Positions 34,654 to 43,958 of a stretch of 64,000 bases of DNA are shown here, in pieces. Under the pieces are notes generated by a model. That model ran no database searches. It was not told where the DNA came from and worked only from the letters and a program-made list of their open reading frames with translations. The stretch is taken from the NCBI GenBank assembly GCA_965199765.1, contig CBDATC010000002.1, positions 248,001 to 312,000 on the forward strand, given 5' to 3'. A program made the translations under genes and the position numbers. The DNA comes from JAPOXR01 sp965199765. GTDB taxonomy: Bacteria; Pseudomonadota; Alphaproteobacteria; Rhodobacterales; Rhodobacteraceae. Position 1 is the stretch's first letter. The number at the start of each line of letters is the position of its first letter.

Positions 34654-35466
34654 TTATTCGCTCGTCGCCAAACCGGAACGCACACTGCGCTCGCAGTGAA
34701 CTGCAAGCTGCTTTCGGTTCTCGAATTCCGCAACCTTTACAACCTTATGAAAAATCACATCGACTGCACCGTTCCGATCAACAGAAAGCACTTTGAATAA
34801 GCTCTCTCCAAATCCCATCTTTCCCCAATATCCATAGAATGCTGGATCTTGATCGGGTTCTGATCGATAACGGATTGTAACCGGCTGCACATGCAGTGTC
34901 CGTCGTAATTCATCGCAAAACATTGCAGCGAACAGTGTGGGCTTGAAGTCCAAAACCCGCAGCCCGTCGGTGCTTGTGCCTTCCGGAAAAAACAAAAGTT
35001 TTTCGCCCGATGAAAGCCGTTTTGCGAACTCATCCCGCTGCCGAAGCGCCATCCGAGGATTTCGTTCGACGAACACGGTGCCGGTGACCTTTGCCAAAAT
35101 CCCGATGCCGGTCCAATCCGCTACCTCGCTTTTGGCTACAAAGGTAATGCGCTGCGTCGCATTGTAAACGAAGATGTCCAGCCAGGACACATGGTTTGCG
35201 ACAACCGCACCGTGCCCTCGAATTGGAGCGCCGATGACATTCAGCCGTAAACCGATAATTCTGAGCACCGTGATGCACACAATACGAGTTATTGCGGGTG
35301 TGATCGGCCGTCCCCATGGCCACTCGAAAAGACGGACCACCAAAAACACCGCCAGCAAGCCATAAATTACCACGGCCATCAACAACCAGCGCCGCAGAAA
35401 CCTGACGTAATGGGGTATCCTGTACTGCTGTGGCTCCGGCTGAAAATCCGGATCCCATGTGCTCAC
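34654..35466 (-). CDS. olsA: 1-acyl-glycerol-3-phosphate acyltransferase-like, OlsA-like
   Basis: A 270-residue membrane-associated acyltransferase. Near the N-terminus there is a hydrophobic anchor (LLMAVVIYGLLAVFLVV). The catalytic motif NHVSWLD (H-x4-D) and the acceptor motif FFPEGTST are present, as in PlsC-type enzymes. Its start overlaps the stop of the OlsB-like gene by 4 bp. OlsA adds the second acyl chain to lyso-ornithine lipid, a phosphate-free membrane lipid; the coupling to olsB is the reason for this assignment rather than phosphatidic acid synthesis. Confidence 0.85.
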   Translation of the reverse strand: MSTWDPDFQPEPQQYRIPHYVRFLRRWLLMAVVIYGLLAVFLVVRLFEWPWGRPITPAITRIVCITVLRIIGLRLNVIGAPIRGHGAVVANHVSWLDIFVYNATQRITFVAKSEVADWTGIGILAKVTGTVFVERNPRMALRQRDEFAKRLSSGEKLLFFPEGTSTDGLRVLDFKPTLFAAMFCDELRRTLHVQPVTIRYRSEPDQDPAFYGYWGKMGFGESLFKVLSVDRNGAVDVIFHKVVKVAEFENRKQLAVHCERSVRSGLATSE

Positions 35467-36239
35467 TTCGTGCCCCGGTACTTTCTGTAGCGCACGCGGT
35501 GGCTTTCGGACATATTCTCGGTATCAACAATCAAACAAACGTCCGTCGTATTAAATTCAAAGTCGAAGAATGTCCCATCGCCAACAACACCGCCAAGCCG
35601 CAGATAAGACTTAATGAGTGGGGGAATAGCCTTAAGCGCTTCGCCGACGTTAACCTGATCGCACGGCAGGCGCATGACTGGGTCAGTGCTCTGAGGGAGA
35701 GCCGTTACACGGATAGGTTCGGGCGCTAAATGGCTGCAGTGCAAATGGGAAATTGGATTGCTCAACGCCTTTGCATCCGTGCCATGGAAGCTGGCCACGC
35801 CGAACATAATTTCAATATTGTGATCGATGACGTAGTCCGCCAACCCGTTCCACATGCTGAACATGGCTGTGCTGCCGCGGATATCCGGGTGAGTGCAGGA
35901 TCGACCCAGTTCAACCAGGGACCGACCTGATTCTGTAAGCTTCGACAAATCAAATTCGCTTCGAGAATAAAATCCGCACTTAGTTGATTTAGCGATATCG
36001 TCCCGCAGCAGCCGGTAAACGCCGAGGACATGATCGAGGTTTTTTGGGTCCTTGGAGCGGTTCACAAGAATCAAATGATCAAAATATTCATCAAACTTGT
36101 CGGTTTCCAAACGTCTGTCGTGATCGACACCTTTGCCGCTGGCTCCCAGTTCTTCGACAAACACCTGGTACCGCAAACGCTGTGACGCCAACAGATCCTG
36201 CTCTGTTTCAACAAGACGAACAAGGAAATTATTTACCAC
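35463..36239 (-). CDS. olsB: L-ornithine N-alpha-acyltransferase, OlsB-like
   Basis: A 258-residue GNAT-type N-acyltransferase that transfers a 3-hydroxyacyl chain from acyl carrier protein to ornithine. The features are AQRLRYQVFVEELGA-like sequence (here LASQRLRYQVFVEELG), DHLILVNRS, VLGVYRLL, SRSEFDLSKL and ELGRSCTHPDIRG, all typical of OlsB. It forms a two-gene operon with olsA (4-bp overlap), reading first. Ornithine lipid synthesis is often raised under phosphate limitation; no Pho box was identified. Confidence 0.88.
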   Translation of the reverse strand: MVNNFLVRLVETEQDLLASQRLRYQVFVEELGASGKGVDHDRRLETDKFDEYFDHLILVNRSKDPKNLDHVLGVYRLLRDDIAKSTKCGFYSRSEFDLSKLTESGRSLVELGRSCTHPDIRGSTAMFSMWNGLADYVIDHNIEIMFGVASFHGTDAKALSNPISHLHCSHLAPEPIRVTALPQSTDPVMRLPCDQVNVGEALKAIPPLIKSYLRLGGVVGDGTFFDFEFNTTDVCLIVDTENMSESHRVRYRKYRGTK

Positions 36240-36476
36240 GACTCTTTCCCGCGAATTTGGCAGAATGTCTCAGCCACTGGGATTGATGCATGTGCATCAG
36301 CGCTGCATGAAGTTCGGGTTGGCGGACACTCGGCACAGGTTATCCAAGGCAGTTCGGAAACGGTTTGGGCTGCGGGATATGATTTATCTGAGCCGCTGTT
36401 CCGCCTCATGAAATTTAGACTTGCGCAGTATCGCATCTGCTCAAATTCCAGCGTGTTGACAAGCGTTGTTAGCCTA

Positions 36477-36671
36477 TCAGCCTCCGTTTTGTGTCCATTC
36501 TTCGAGCAGGACATGATTGCCGTCAACGACAACTTTTCCAACATTTTCAAAATTCAATGTGATTTTTTCCTGTGCGATGGACTGTATCTGTCCACAACCC
36601 CAACTTGGCTTAACGGGGTTTATAACCAACATTCCGGGTTCGAGCGAAGCATTCAGATCAAGCATAATCAC
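36477..36671 (-). CDS. DUF3553 domain protein
   Basis: A small 64-residue protein with the DUF3553 pattern PGMLVINPVKPSWGCGQIQS followed by VNFENVGK-like NFENVGKVVVD. Function is unknown; the fold probably resembles the short beta-barrel found at the N-terminus of CarD/UvrD-type proteins. The start overlaps the stop of the carbonic-anhydrase-like gene by 4 bp, making it the third gene of the gmk operon. Confidence 0.85.
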   Translation of the reverse strand: MIMLDLNASLEPGMLVINPVKPSWGCGQIQSIAQEKITLNFENVGKVVVDGNHVLLEEWTQNGG

Positions 36672-37210
36672 TCTTCCGCCGAGTTTATTTTTCTCAAGCC
36701 GTGACGATAGCGCTTGATATTGGAGCGATAATGCGCGGATGCCTCGGTAAATTTCTTGACCTCTTCTGCAGTCAATCTACGTGCAAGGCGTGCCGGAGAA
36801 CCGACCACAAGCGAGTAGGGCGGAAAGGATTTTCTCTCCGTTACCAATGCACAGGCTCCCACAACCGAATGATCGCCGATTTGGGCGCCGTTCAGAATCG
36901 TCGCTCCCATGCCGACAAGGCTGTCGCGACATATCGTGCAACCATGCAAAGTCGCGCGATGACCGATCGTGCAGTTCGCTTCGATTTTCAGAGGAAATCC
37001 CATGTCGGTATGCAGCATGCAAGCTTCCTGAATATTTGAGCCGCGCCCAATTTGGATTGGTTCGTTATCGCCTCTCAACGTGGCTCCAAACCAAATCGAA
37101 ACATCGCTCGCGATCAAGACATTTCCGATCAGATTCGCGTCAGGAGCGATCCAGTAGGAACCTTCTTCCGGGAATCGAGGTTTGAGACCGTCAAGTTCAA
37201 AAACATTCAT
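36668..37210 (-). CDS. Gamma-class carbonic anhydrase-like hexapeptide-repeat protein
   Basis: A 180-residue left-handed beta-helix protein. Hexapeptide rungs such as IGRGSNIQEACMLHTDMG and IGHRATLHGC run through residues 15-130, with a C-terminal helix. Histidines in HTDMG, TIGHRATLHGC are at the zinc-ligand positions of gamma carbonic anhydrases, and relatives include YrdA and PaaY. Activity as a carbonic anhydrase is not proven for most of them. It overlaps gmk and the DUF3553 gene by 4 bp each. Confidence 0.88.
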   Translation of the reverse strand: MNVFELDGLKPRFPEEGSYWIAPDANLIGNVLIASDVSIWFGATLRGDNEPIQIGRGSNIQEACMLHTDMGFPLKIEANCTIGHRATLHGCTICRDSLVGMGATILNGAQIGDHSVVGACALVTERKSFPPYSLVVGSPARLARRLTAEEVKKFTEASAHYRSNIKRYRHGLRKINSAEE

Positions 37211-37857
37211 TTGTACCGGTCCTGATATTCATCAATGAGTTTTTCCACGAATTGTGACAATTGCGTGCTGCGGCTCCTGCGCATTCTTTCCACTAACACG
37301 ATTTGCTGTATCTTCTGACAGACGTTTTCTATGCAGTTATTGATCAAGACATAGTCGTATTGTGTCCAGTGCTGAATCTCGTCCTTGGCTTGAACCATCC
37401 GTCGTTCGACTGACTTTTCCGAATCCTTGCCGCGAGTGTGAAGGCGACGCTTGAGCTCTTTAATTGAAGGAGGCAGTATAAAGATCGAAACCGCGTTTTC
37501 GGCGAACATAGAATTTTTAATTTGAAGTCCGCCTTGCCAATCAATATCGAAAACCACGTCCCGTGATCTTTTGATAGCCGATTCAATGGGTTCACGCGGC
37601 GAACCATAGAGATTTCCAAATACTTCTGCATATTCGAGAAAGGCGTCCTGCCCCACCATCTCGTCGAATTCACTGTTTGAACAGAAGTGGTACTCTCGGC
37701 CGCTCTTTTCCCCTTTGCGCGGCTGCCGGGTTGTCATTGAAACCGAAAATTCGATTGTGGGATCCCAAGCTGTGAGCTTTCGCGCGAGTGTTGTCTTTCC
37801 GGCCCCAGACGGCGAAGAGAGAATAATCAACAGTCCTTTTCGTCGGTTACCGTCCAT
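37207..37857 (-). CDS. gmk: Guanylate kinase
   Basis: Phosphorylates GMP/dGMP with ATP. The P-loop is SSPSGAGKTT at residues 14-23; the GMP-binding region includes SVSMTTRQPRKGEKSGREYHF and the lid segment RRLHTRGKD with RMVQAKDE. Length of 216 residues fits. It is first in an operon with the carbonic anhydrase-like and DUF3553 genes, linked by two 4-bp overlaps. gmk is usually near yicC and mltG in Rhodobacterales, which is not the case here. Confidence 0.96.
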   Translation of the reverse strand: MDGNRRKGLLIILSSPSGAGKTTLARKLTAWDPTIEFSVSMTTRQPRKGEKSGREYHFCSNSEFDEMVGQDAFLEYAEVFGNLYGSPREPIESAIKRSRDVVFDIDWQGGLQIKNSMFAENAVSIFILPPSIKELKRRLHTRGKDSEKSVERRMVQAKDEIQHWTQYDYVLINNCIENVCQKIQQIVLVERMRRSRSTQLSQFVEKLIDEYQDRYK

Positions 37858-37902
37858 TTTTGCCTTTCGTTAATTCAGCAGCACACGCCTGGTTACGATC
37901 TG

Positions 37903-37930
37903 TTGTATAAAATTTATGCCTTATATACAA
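37903..37930. promoter_or_regulatory. AT-rich inverted repeat upstream of gmk
   Basis: TTGTATA and TATACAA form a perfect 7-bp inverted repeat with a 14-bp spacer, 46-73 bp upstream of the gmk start. Read on the minus strand it also resembles a weak promoter with short spacing (TTGTAT and TATACA). Either a promoter or a binding site is possible. Confidence 0.25.
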
Positions 37931-38027
37931 AATATTGCTGGTATTGAAGCCTTATCAACAGCAAAGCAAACACCATCGCCCAGCCCCTGCGCAGCTCCAT
38001 GACGCACCGTTAACTGCGACAGTAGTG

Positions 38028-38660
38028 TCATTGAAGGCCTGTGCTGAGCGCAGCCATGGCCGACTGCGGACATTCTGCTTCCCAGAGCTCAGATCCTATC
38101 AACAGGAAATCCGCCGACTCGGCCAGCCTTGCAGCATTTTGAGCGTCGATCCCTTGTTCCGCAACTGAAGGCACGAGGATAAATTTTCTCCACCAATCGA
38201 ACAATCGCGGCAACGCGATTTCGGTGTCAACAGGTTCAAACGCGCGAACCGGACCAAATGCCACATAATCCGCTCCAGCTTCCCCGGCTTCCATGCCGAC
38301 ATGGCGCGTGGCGCCGCAGAATGCGCCGACAATGGCTTCCTTTCCCAGCGCTGAGCGCGCGGCGCGAACCCGCCGCGCTCCGTCCCGCAGGTGAACGCCG
38401 TGCAGACCTAGAGTGTCTACGAGATCAATTCGATCATTGACGACGATGGAAATGTCCCGGTCATCTACAATCCGCAACAGCATGTCAGCTGCCCGCTTAA
38501 ATTCGTCAATATGGTCTGTTTCCAATTCCAATCGGAGATTGGCTATTTCAAAGTCATCAATAACCGAGGAAATTTTCGAGGCGGACTGATCTTCTGTGAA
38601 TCGTTTCGGTGTGGCAAGGCAGATTCTACACGTCGTTGCTTGGGTGTCATCGATGATCAT
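38028..38660 (-). CDS. ThiE/TenI-like thiamine phosphate synthase family protein
   Basis: A 210-residue TIM-barrel protein related to thiamine phosphate synthase. It shows VNDRIDLVDTLGLHGVHL (family N-D-x3-A-x5-G-V-H-L), IGAFCGATRHVGMEAGEAGADY (reading V-G-A-F-C in place of the usual I-G-x-S-x-H), and GADYVAFGPV. The serine/histidine motif of true ThiE is altered and no thi genes are adjacent, so catalytic activity is uncertain; many alphaproteobacterial copies are only annotated as thiamine phosphate synthase. ATG at 38660 has GGGG at good distance; GTG at 38675 is an alternative. Confidence 0.7.
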   Translation of the reverse strand: MIIDDTQATTCRICLATPKRFTEDQSASKISSVIDDFEIANLRLELETDHIDEFKRAADMLLRIVDDRDISIVVNDRIDLVDTLGLHGVHLRDGARRVRAARSALGKEAIVGAFCGATRHVGMEAGEAGADYVAFGPVRAFEPVDTEIALPRLFDWWRKFILVPSVAEQGIDAQNAARLAESADFLLIGSELWEAECPQSAMAALSTGLQ

Positions 38661-39068
38661 AGTTGCACGCCCCACGAATTAAGAAATCCGAGCCAGCGGA
38701 TCTCGCTGCCTAAACCAAAGTTTGTATCAGCATAATGCATTGGATATAAAGTTGCTGAAAACATCACATCGATATGTCCGCTGTACCAAGTGTCCGGATA
38801 CAAAGGATATATAAAATGAACAATAATAAAATATCCTGCTTAAGTACCGACAAGCGTTGGCCTATTCTCACGAGAGCGACAACGCCATTGACCAGAAATT
38901 ACGGTCGCTGACAGGCATAACTGTCTTTGGACCGATTTGATTCGTTCAACCCTATTGTTCAATTGCGCGACTGGATCTTGCGCTAAATTGACAAAAGGCG
39001 TGATTGTGTGGGTAGAGAATATTGTCTTCGCTGATTATTCTGAATGGTTGTAGCCACGCGCCGAGTCG
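38661..39068. other. AT-rich gap between divergent genes
   Basis: About 400 bp separating the ThiE-like and trmJ genes, with a markedly AT-rich part around 38735-38840. It contains short symmetric pieces (GGATAT... ATATCC at 38811-38843) but no open frame or RNA gene that I recognise. Promoters for both flanking genes must lie here. Confidence 0.35.
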
Positions 39069-39848
39069 ATGCCAGAATCCGAAAACCCAGACCCCCCAAC
39101 GATTGTGCTCGTCAGGCCTCAGCTAGGTGAGAACATCGGAGCTGCAGCGAGGGGAATGCTCAATTTCGGTGTCCATGGGCTCCGAATCGTAGAGCCGCGA
39201 GACGGTTGGCCCAATCAAGCAGCAATTGCCATGGCCAGCGGTGCGGGACGGATACTCGAGCAGGCTCAGATTTTTTCGGATGTCCCATCAGCGGTCGCGG
39301 ACATGAATATTGTGCTCGCAACAACCGCCAGACGTCGTGACTTATGCAAGCCTGTTCTTATGCCTGATCAGGCAATGGCCGAGGTTCGAAGCCACTGCTT
39401 TAACGGTCAGCGGGTAGCCATTATGTTTGGGCCCGAACGCACAGGACTGGAAAATTCAGAACTTGTAATTGCCAACGCGATTATCGAGGTCCCGGTGAAT
39501 CCTACCTTCCGTTCGATAAATCTCGCGCAATGCGTATTGCTGATTTGCTATGAGTGGATGCAATGCGCTAATGCTGAAGTCGCCGTTGACAGATCGGTTT
39601 CCGCCCCGGCCAACCTGGAAGAAAAGAAGCGATTTGTCGATCTGCTGATCCATGATTTGGAACAGGCCGGACACTTCTGGCCCCCTAATAAGGCGAACGG
39701 AATGATATTGAATATACGCAACCTGATAATGCGCTTGGAGTTGAGCGGAGCGGAACTGAAATCCTTGCATGGAGTGAGACGCACACTAACTCGGTACGCC
39801 CCCGATGGTGTGACACATACCAACTCACAGAATCAGAATGATGATTGA
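39069..39848 (+). CDS. trmJ: tRNA/rRNA 2'-O-methyltransferase, TrmJ-like
   Basis: A SpoU/TrmH-family (SPOUT) methyltransferase of 259 residues. It begins with the family pattern IVLVRPQLGENIGAAARGMLNFG, has the AdoMet-knot motifs MFGPERTGLENSEL and INLAQCVLLICYEW, and a C-terminal helical extension as in TrmJ, which methylates position 32 of several tRNAs. The heme A synthase gene starts at the last base of its stop codon. Confidence 0.9.
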   Translation: MPESENPDPPTIVLVRPQLGENIGAAARGMLNFGVHGLRIVEPRDGWPNQAAIAMASGAGRILEQAQIFSDVPSAVADMNIVLATTARRRDLCKPVLMPDQAMAEVRSHCFNGQRVAIMFGPERTGLENSELVIANAIIEVPVNPTFRSINLAQCVLLICYEWMQCANAEVAVDRSVSAPANLEEKKRFVDLLIHDLEQAGHFWPPNKANGMILNIRNLIMRLELSGAELKSLHGVRRTLTRYAPDGVTHTNSQNQNDD

Positions 39849-40981
39849 TGGCCGCTAATCGAAAAATATTTGAGGAGGTTGAAGACAGTTCGGCCATAAG
39901 GACTTCCAGCGCTTCGGTTGCGCCCAAGACCGCTCGTGATCACACACGGTCTATTCGGCTCTGGCTCGCAGCGCTGTTGGCGTGCGTGATAGCGACTGTA
40001 GTGGTCGGAGGATTAACGCGCTTAACCGATTCAGGTCTGTCGATCACCGAATGGAATGTCGTATCGGGGATTATGCCTCCAACCAACCCGGATTCATGGC
40101 TCACCGAGTTCGAGAAATACAAGCAGATACCGGAATTCAAACTGCAGAATCCCGCAATGACCCTTGCAGAGTTTCAATATATCTATTGGTGGGAATGGGG
40201 TCACAGACAGCTGGGGCGCCTTGTGGGTCTCGTTTGGTTCATTGGTTTTGTTTGGTTCGCATCTCACAAGGCCATGCCTTCGCGCCAACTCAAGAGGATT
40301 GTTGGGATTGGCGTTCTGATTGGAATTCAAGGCGTAGTCGGATGGTGGATGGTCACCAGCGGTCTTACAGGCAATGTCCTTGATGTCACTCCGTATCGGC
40401 TTGCGATACATTTGGGGCTGGCTTTCGCGGTGGTTGGGCTTGTTCTGTGGGAAATCATGATTCTTGGACGGCCTGGACATGAATTGCTGCAGGCAAGACG
40501 GCATCGTGAGGTTCGGCTGGAGGGTTGGGCGACTGCTGTGATTGCATTGACTGTAATTCAGGTTCTTGCCGGCGCCCTCGTCGCAGGCAATGACGCCGGT
40601 CAAGCGTTTCCAAGCTGGCCGACCATGAACGGCGAACTTCTGCCCAACGGCAGTTTCGAATACAGACCGATATTATCAAATTTTGCTTATAATCCAGCGC
40701 TGACGGTTTTCAACCACCGGTTGTTGGGATATATATTGCTGGTCGGGGTGTTAGCTGCCTGGTGGCTGAGTCGAACAAGCGCCCGCTTGAGAATTCGGAA
40801 TTGGTTTGCGGCACTGTTGGCTCTCACGGTTGGACAGGTGGCGCTGGGAATCGTCGCATCAATATATGCAGCGGCGCCACCGGTTGCCATTATCCATCAG
40901 TTTGGCGCTGTCCTGCTGTTCTGCGCTGCCGTTCGCACGAGATTTGTCTGCCGATATCCGGCGATGACAATTCGCAAATGA
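39848..40981 (+). CDS. ctaA: Heme A synthase
   Basis: COX15/CtaA-type membrane protein of 377 residues that oxidises the C8 methyl of heme O to heme A for aa3-type oxidases. About eight transmembrane segments are seen. Conserved pieces are GGLTRLTDSGLSITEWNVVSG, EWGHRQLGRLVG (first heme-ligand histidine), AIHLGLAF, FNHRLLGYILL and IHQFGAVLLF, giving the four histidines of the family. Start ATG at 39848 overlaps the trmJ stop by one base. The presence of ctaA indicates an aa3 oxidase elsewhere in the genome. Confidence 0.95.
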   Translation: MAANRKIFEEVEDSSAIRTSSASVAPKTARDHTRSIRLWLAALLACVIATVVVGGLTRLTDSGLSITEWNVVSGIMPPTNPDSWLTEFEKYKQIPEFKLQNPAMTLAEFQYIYWWEWGHRQLGRLVGLVWFIGFVWFASHKAMPSRQLKRIVGIGVLIGIQGVVGWWMVTSGLTGNVLDVTPYRLAIHLGLAFAVVGLVLWEIMILGRPGHELLQARRHREVRLEGWATAVIALTVIQVLAGALVAGNDAGQAFPSWPTMNGELLPNGSFEYRPILSNFAYNPALTVFNHRLLGYILLVGVLAAWWLSRTSARLRIRNWFAALLALTVGQVALGIVASIYAAAPPVAIIHQFGAVLLFCAAVRTRFVCRYPAMTIRK

Positions 40982-41104
40982 TCGGGCAACGCTAATTCTG
41001 ACAAGGAATAAATGGCAAGCAACCAAAAGCCTGCATACAGCTGTTTGCTGCCTCCAATCCGGCTAACCCACTGATTCAATGCAGATTAACTTTTGGAGAA
41101 TACC

Positions 41105-42604
41105 ATGAAGCCAATCAACGATCTTATTAAATTCAACAAAGTAACCGCATCATTGAATCAGATTCTCGGGATTCTGCAGTGGGATCAGGAAACTTTTATG
41201 CCGGACGGTTCCGGCACGCAGCGCGCAGATCAGCTCAAAGCATTGACGGCGATTGTTCACGAACGAATGGTATCCGAGGAACTTGGTGATCTGCTCAACG
41301 GCGCCAGCCAGTTTGCCGAAAGTCACGATCTCAACCAAAATTACATCGCCATGCTGAACAATCTGGCGAAAGACCGGCGTCGCGCCGTCGCTGTGCCGGT
41401 TGAACTTGCCGCCGAAATTGCCCGCGTAACCTCGCTCGCAATCAAAACATGGCGAGAAGCGAGGTCCAATGAAGACATACAGACATTCTTGCCATGCTTA
41501 GCCGAGGTTGTTGCATTGAAGAGAGAGGAAGCGGCGGCAGTGTCGGGAGACGTGTCCGGTTATCAGTCTTTGCTGAGTGAATATGAACCTGACATGACGA
41601 CTGATATGCTTGATCAATTGTTCGGCGCACTGCGAAATGCGCTGACACCGCTTCTTGATAAAGTAATGAGGATGCAAACTCCTCCACCTCAATTCAGCTG
41701 CTTGTTTCCTCGCAAACAGCAGCTCAGGCTCGCTCGCGAACTCGCTGGAAAGTTCGGATATGACTGGAATGTTGGTCGGTTGGATGTTTCAACTCATCCA
41801 TTCACGTCGGGTGAGGGTCTTGATGTCCGGATCACAACCAGGGTTGATACAGGCGATCCGTTCAACTGCATCTACTCAACCATTCACGAGGCCGGGCACG
41901 GAACATACGAGCAGAATATCGACAGCAGCTTTGCTCTAACTCCAATCGGTTCAGCGGCATCGTATGGCGTTCATGAAAGTCAGTCGCGGTTTTTCGAGAA
42001 TCAGATCGGTCGATCCCGCGCATTCAGCAGTTGGCTGTTTGAGCGCATCCGTTCAGAATTCGGTGCAATCGGCATTGATGAAGCCGACGGCTTTTATCGT
42101 CGAGTCAATTTCGTCAAGCGCGGATATATCCGTACGGAAGCCGACGAGATTCAGTACAATCTCCACATCATGCTGCGCTATGATCTCGAGCGGGATTTGA
42201 TTTCAGGTGCGTTGGAAGCCGAGCATATGGAAGAGGCATGGAACACACGATTCAAGGCGGATTTTGGTTTTTCTGTTGATAAGCCGTCCAATGGTCTGCT
42301 GCAGGATATTCATTGGGCAGCTGGACTTTTCGGGTATTTTCCAACCTACACGCTCGGTAACATCTATGCGGCTATTCTGAATGAAAAGCTTCTGCTGGAC
42401 GTGCCTGGTCTTGAACAGTCGCTCTATTCAGGCGACCCCATGCCTGCGGTGCAGTGGATGCACGAAAATGTTCAAAGGCATGGCTCGGTCAGAAAGTCGG
42501 CGGCGGCGATCCGTCATGCCGTGGGGCAGGACCTTTCAGCCAAGCCGTTGATCAGCTACCTGCAGGACAAGTTTTTATCAATGCATGGATATTCCGGCAG
42601 TTAA
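41105..42604 (+). CDS. M32 family carboxypeptidase (Taq type)
   Basis: A 499-residue zinc metallocarboxypeptidase, nearly all alpha-helical. The zinc motif is HEAGHGTYEQ (about residue 265), with FENQIGRSRAF and the family DxRxT-type DVRITTRVD preceding it, and HxxGH-linked GIHESQSRFFEN-like sequence here as GVHESQSRFFEN. GYFPTYTLGNIYAA near the C-terminus is a second strong signature. I choose ATG at 41105 because GGAG lies six bases upstream; the frame is also open from TTG at 41093. A terminator hairpin follows. Confidence 0.93.
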   Translation: MKPINDLIKFNKVTASLNQILGILQWDQETFMPDGSGTQRADQLKALTAIVHERMVSEELGDLLNGASQFAESHDLNQNYIAMLNNLAKDRRRAVAVPVELAAEIARVTSLAIKTWREARSNEDIQTFLPCLAEVVALKREEAAAVSGDVSGYQSLLSEYEPDMTTDMLDQLFGALRNALTPLLDKVMRMQTPPPQFSCLFPRKQQLRLARELAGKFGYDWNVGRLDVSTHPFTSGEGLDVRITTRVDTGDPFNCIYSTIHEAGHGTYEQNIDSSFALTPIGSAASYGVHESQSRFFENQIGRSRAFSSWLFERIRSEFGAIGIDEADGFYRRVNFVKRGYIRTEADEIQYNLHIMLRYDLERDLISGALEAEHMEEAWNTRFKADFGFSVDKPSNGLLQDIHWAAGLFGYFPTYTLGNIYAAILNEKLLLDVPGLEQSLYSGDPMPAVQWMHENVQRHGSVRKSAAAIRHAVGQDLSAKPLISYLQDKFLSMHGYSGS

Positions 42605-42621
42605 CGCTGAATCATCCAGCG

Positions 42622-42643
42622 AGTCGGAAAAACCCCGACTTTT
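42622..42643 (+). terminator. Intrinsic terminator after the carboxypeptidase gene
   Basis: AGTCGG/CCGACT stem of 6 bp with loop AAAAACC, followed by TTT and G, 18 bp past the carboxypeptidase stop. The short T run and stem are weak but position and orientation fit. Confidence 0.5.
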
Positions 42644-42657
42644 GAAGCGAGGTTTAG

Positions 42658-43443
42658 TCACTGCTGCCAATCGGGTGGACGCTTATCCAAAAACGCAGCG
42701 ATTCCTTCCTGGGTGTCACGAAAGAGCATGTTTTCAACCATTACTTGGCCGGTGTAGGCATAAGCCTGCTCGATCGACATCTGCAACTGCGCATAGAATG
42801 CCTGTTTGCCAATCTTGACAGCCGCTCCCAGTTTCCCAGCCACGGTTTCAGCAATCGCCGCTGTTTCGGCTGCTAAGTCATCGGCATCAAATATCCGGTT
42901 GATCAGCCCGAGCCGCTGCGCTTCGTCGGCATCCAGAAATCCGCCGGTTGTTAACATTTCTATCACGCGTTTGCGGGGAAGGTTACGAGACAGAGCTACC
43001 ATTGGGGTAGAGCAGAACAATCCGATATTCACGCCATTGACACCAAATCTTGCGTTTTGTGAGGCCATAGCCATGTCGCAGGTGGCGACGAGCTGGCATC
43101 CGGCAGCCGCTGCCACACCGTGCACCTCGGCGATAACCGGCTGCGGCAGATTCAAAATTGTCTGCATCATGTTCGAACAGGAATTAAAGACATCCTGAAA
43201 ATATCCGCGGCCGCCGTCGCTGGCCTGACGCCTTTCGGTCAGTTCCCTGAGATCATGCCCGGCGCAAAAGGCCTTTCCGTTCGCGCGCAGAACAATGCAT
43301 CGAACCGATTGATCGTTCGAAATCGCATCGAATTTGCTTTGCAAAGATTCAAGCATGCCTTCCGAAAGGACATTCAAACGGTTCGGATCATTCAATGTCA
43401 GTGTTGAAACACCACCGCTGTCGGTTCTGAGGACCAACTTCAT
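42658..43443 (-). CDS. Enoyl-CoA hydratase/isomerase family protein
   Basis: A crotonase-fold protein of 261 residues. It has the oxyanion-hole motif AFCAGHDLRE, the second motif HGVAAAAGCQLVATCDMAMAS, and the later VNIGLFCSTPMVALSRNL. In place of the catalytic glutamates of true enoyl-CoA hydratase the segment reads as in the ECHDC3 subgroup (CSTPMVALSR), so hydratase activity is not certain. The open frame extends to 43557 but homology starts at ATG 43443 (MKLVLRTDSGG). Divergent from the thioesterase gene. Confidence 0.82.
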   Translation of the reverse strand: MKLVLRTDSGGVSTLTLNDPNRLNVLSEGMLESLQSKFDAISNDQSVRCIVLRANGKAFCAGHDLRELTERRQASDGGRGYFQDVFNSCSNMMQTILNLPQPVIAEVHGVAAAAGCQLVATCDMAMASQNARFGVNGVNIGLFCSTPMVALSRNLPRKRVIEMLTTGGFLDADEAQRLGLINRIFDADDLAAETAAIAETVAGKLGAAVKIGKQAFYAQLQMSIEQAYAYTGQVMVENMLFRDTQEGIAAFLDKRPPDWQQ

Positions 43444-43556
43444 GACACGGAGCCTCCCTGTGAAGTCAATACTCAAAATCCATTGAACTGGGAGCTTGTC
43501 AAGTTTCATCGGCTGCGTCAATGATCCATTGTTGAAGCCGCAAGCGGGAATCGCCA

Positions 43557-43958
43557 ATGACGATCAATGAACTTCAGAAATTTTTACAACAAGAATTTCC
43601 TCAGGTGGCCGATCAACTCACCATCGAGTCGGTAACCGGGTCAAGCAGCAGAATCCGATGCAGAACAATGGATGCGAACCTGCGTCCAGGCGGAACGGTA
43701 GCCGGTCCGACTTTGTTCATGGCCGCCGACGTTGCGATGTATTTGGTCGTGTTGATGGCGGTTGGTTTCAAACCTCTGGCCGTGACCACCAACTGTTCAA
43801 TTGATTTCATGCGTAAACCCGCGAAACGCGATATCATAGCGGAGGCTCGGCTGCTGAAACTCGGTCGCAGACTGACGGTCGGTGATGTGTTTCTTTATTC
43901 GGACGGGCAGTCAGATCCGGTTGCCCGCGCCAGCCTGACTTACGCCATTCCAAGCTAG
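43557..43958 (+). CDS. PaaI-family hotdog thioesterase
   Basis: A 133-residue single hotdog-fold acyl-CoA thioesterase. The segment RPGGTVAGPTLFMAADVAMYLVVL contains the PaaI-type helix motif (G-x3-G-x3-F-x2-A-D), followed by LAVTTNCSIDFMRKPAKRDI, matching the strand with N-x-x-I-x-F. Likely hydrolyses small acyl-CoAs. Neighbours are an enoyl-CoA hydratase-like gene (divergent) and rplM downstream. Confidence 0.85.
   Translation: MTINELQKFLQQEFPQVADQLTIESVTGSSSRIRCRTMDANLRPGGTVAGPTLFMAADVAMYLVVLMAVGFKPLAVTTNCSIDFMRKPAKRDIIAEARLLKLGRRLTVGDVFLYSDGQSDPVARASLTYAIPS

Noticed and set aside
42605..42657. CRISPR-like or repeat structure between convergent genes
   Set aside because: Only a single short hairpin is present; there is no repeated unit anywhere in the window with CRISPR spacing.
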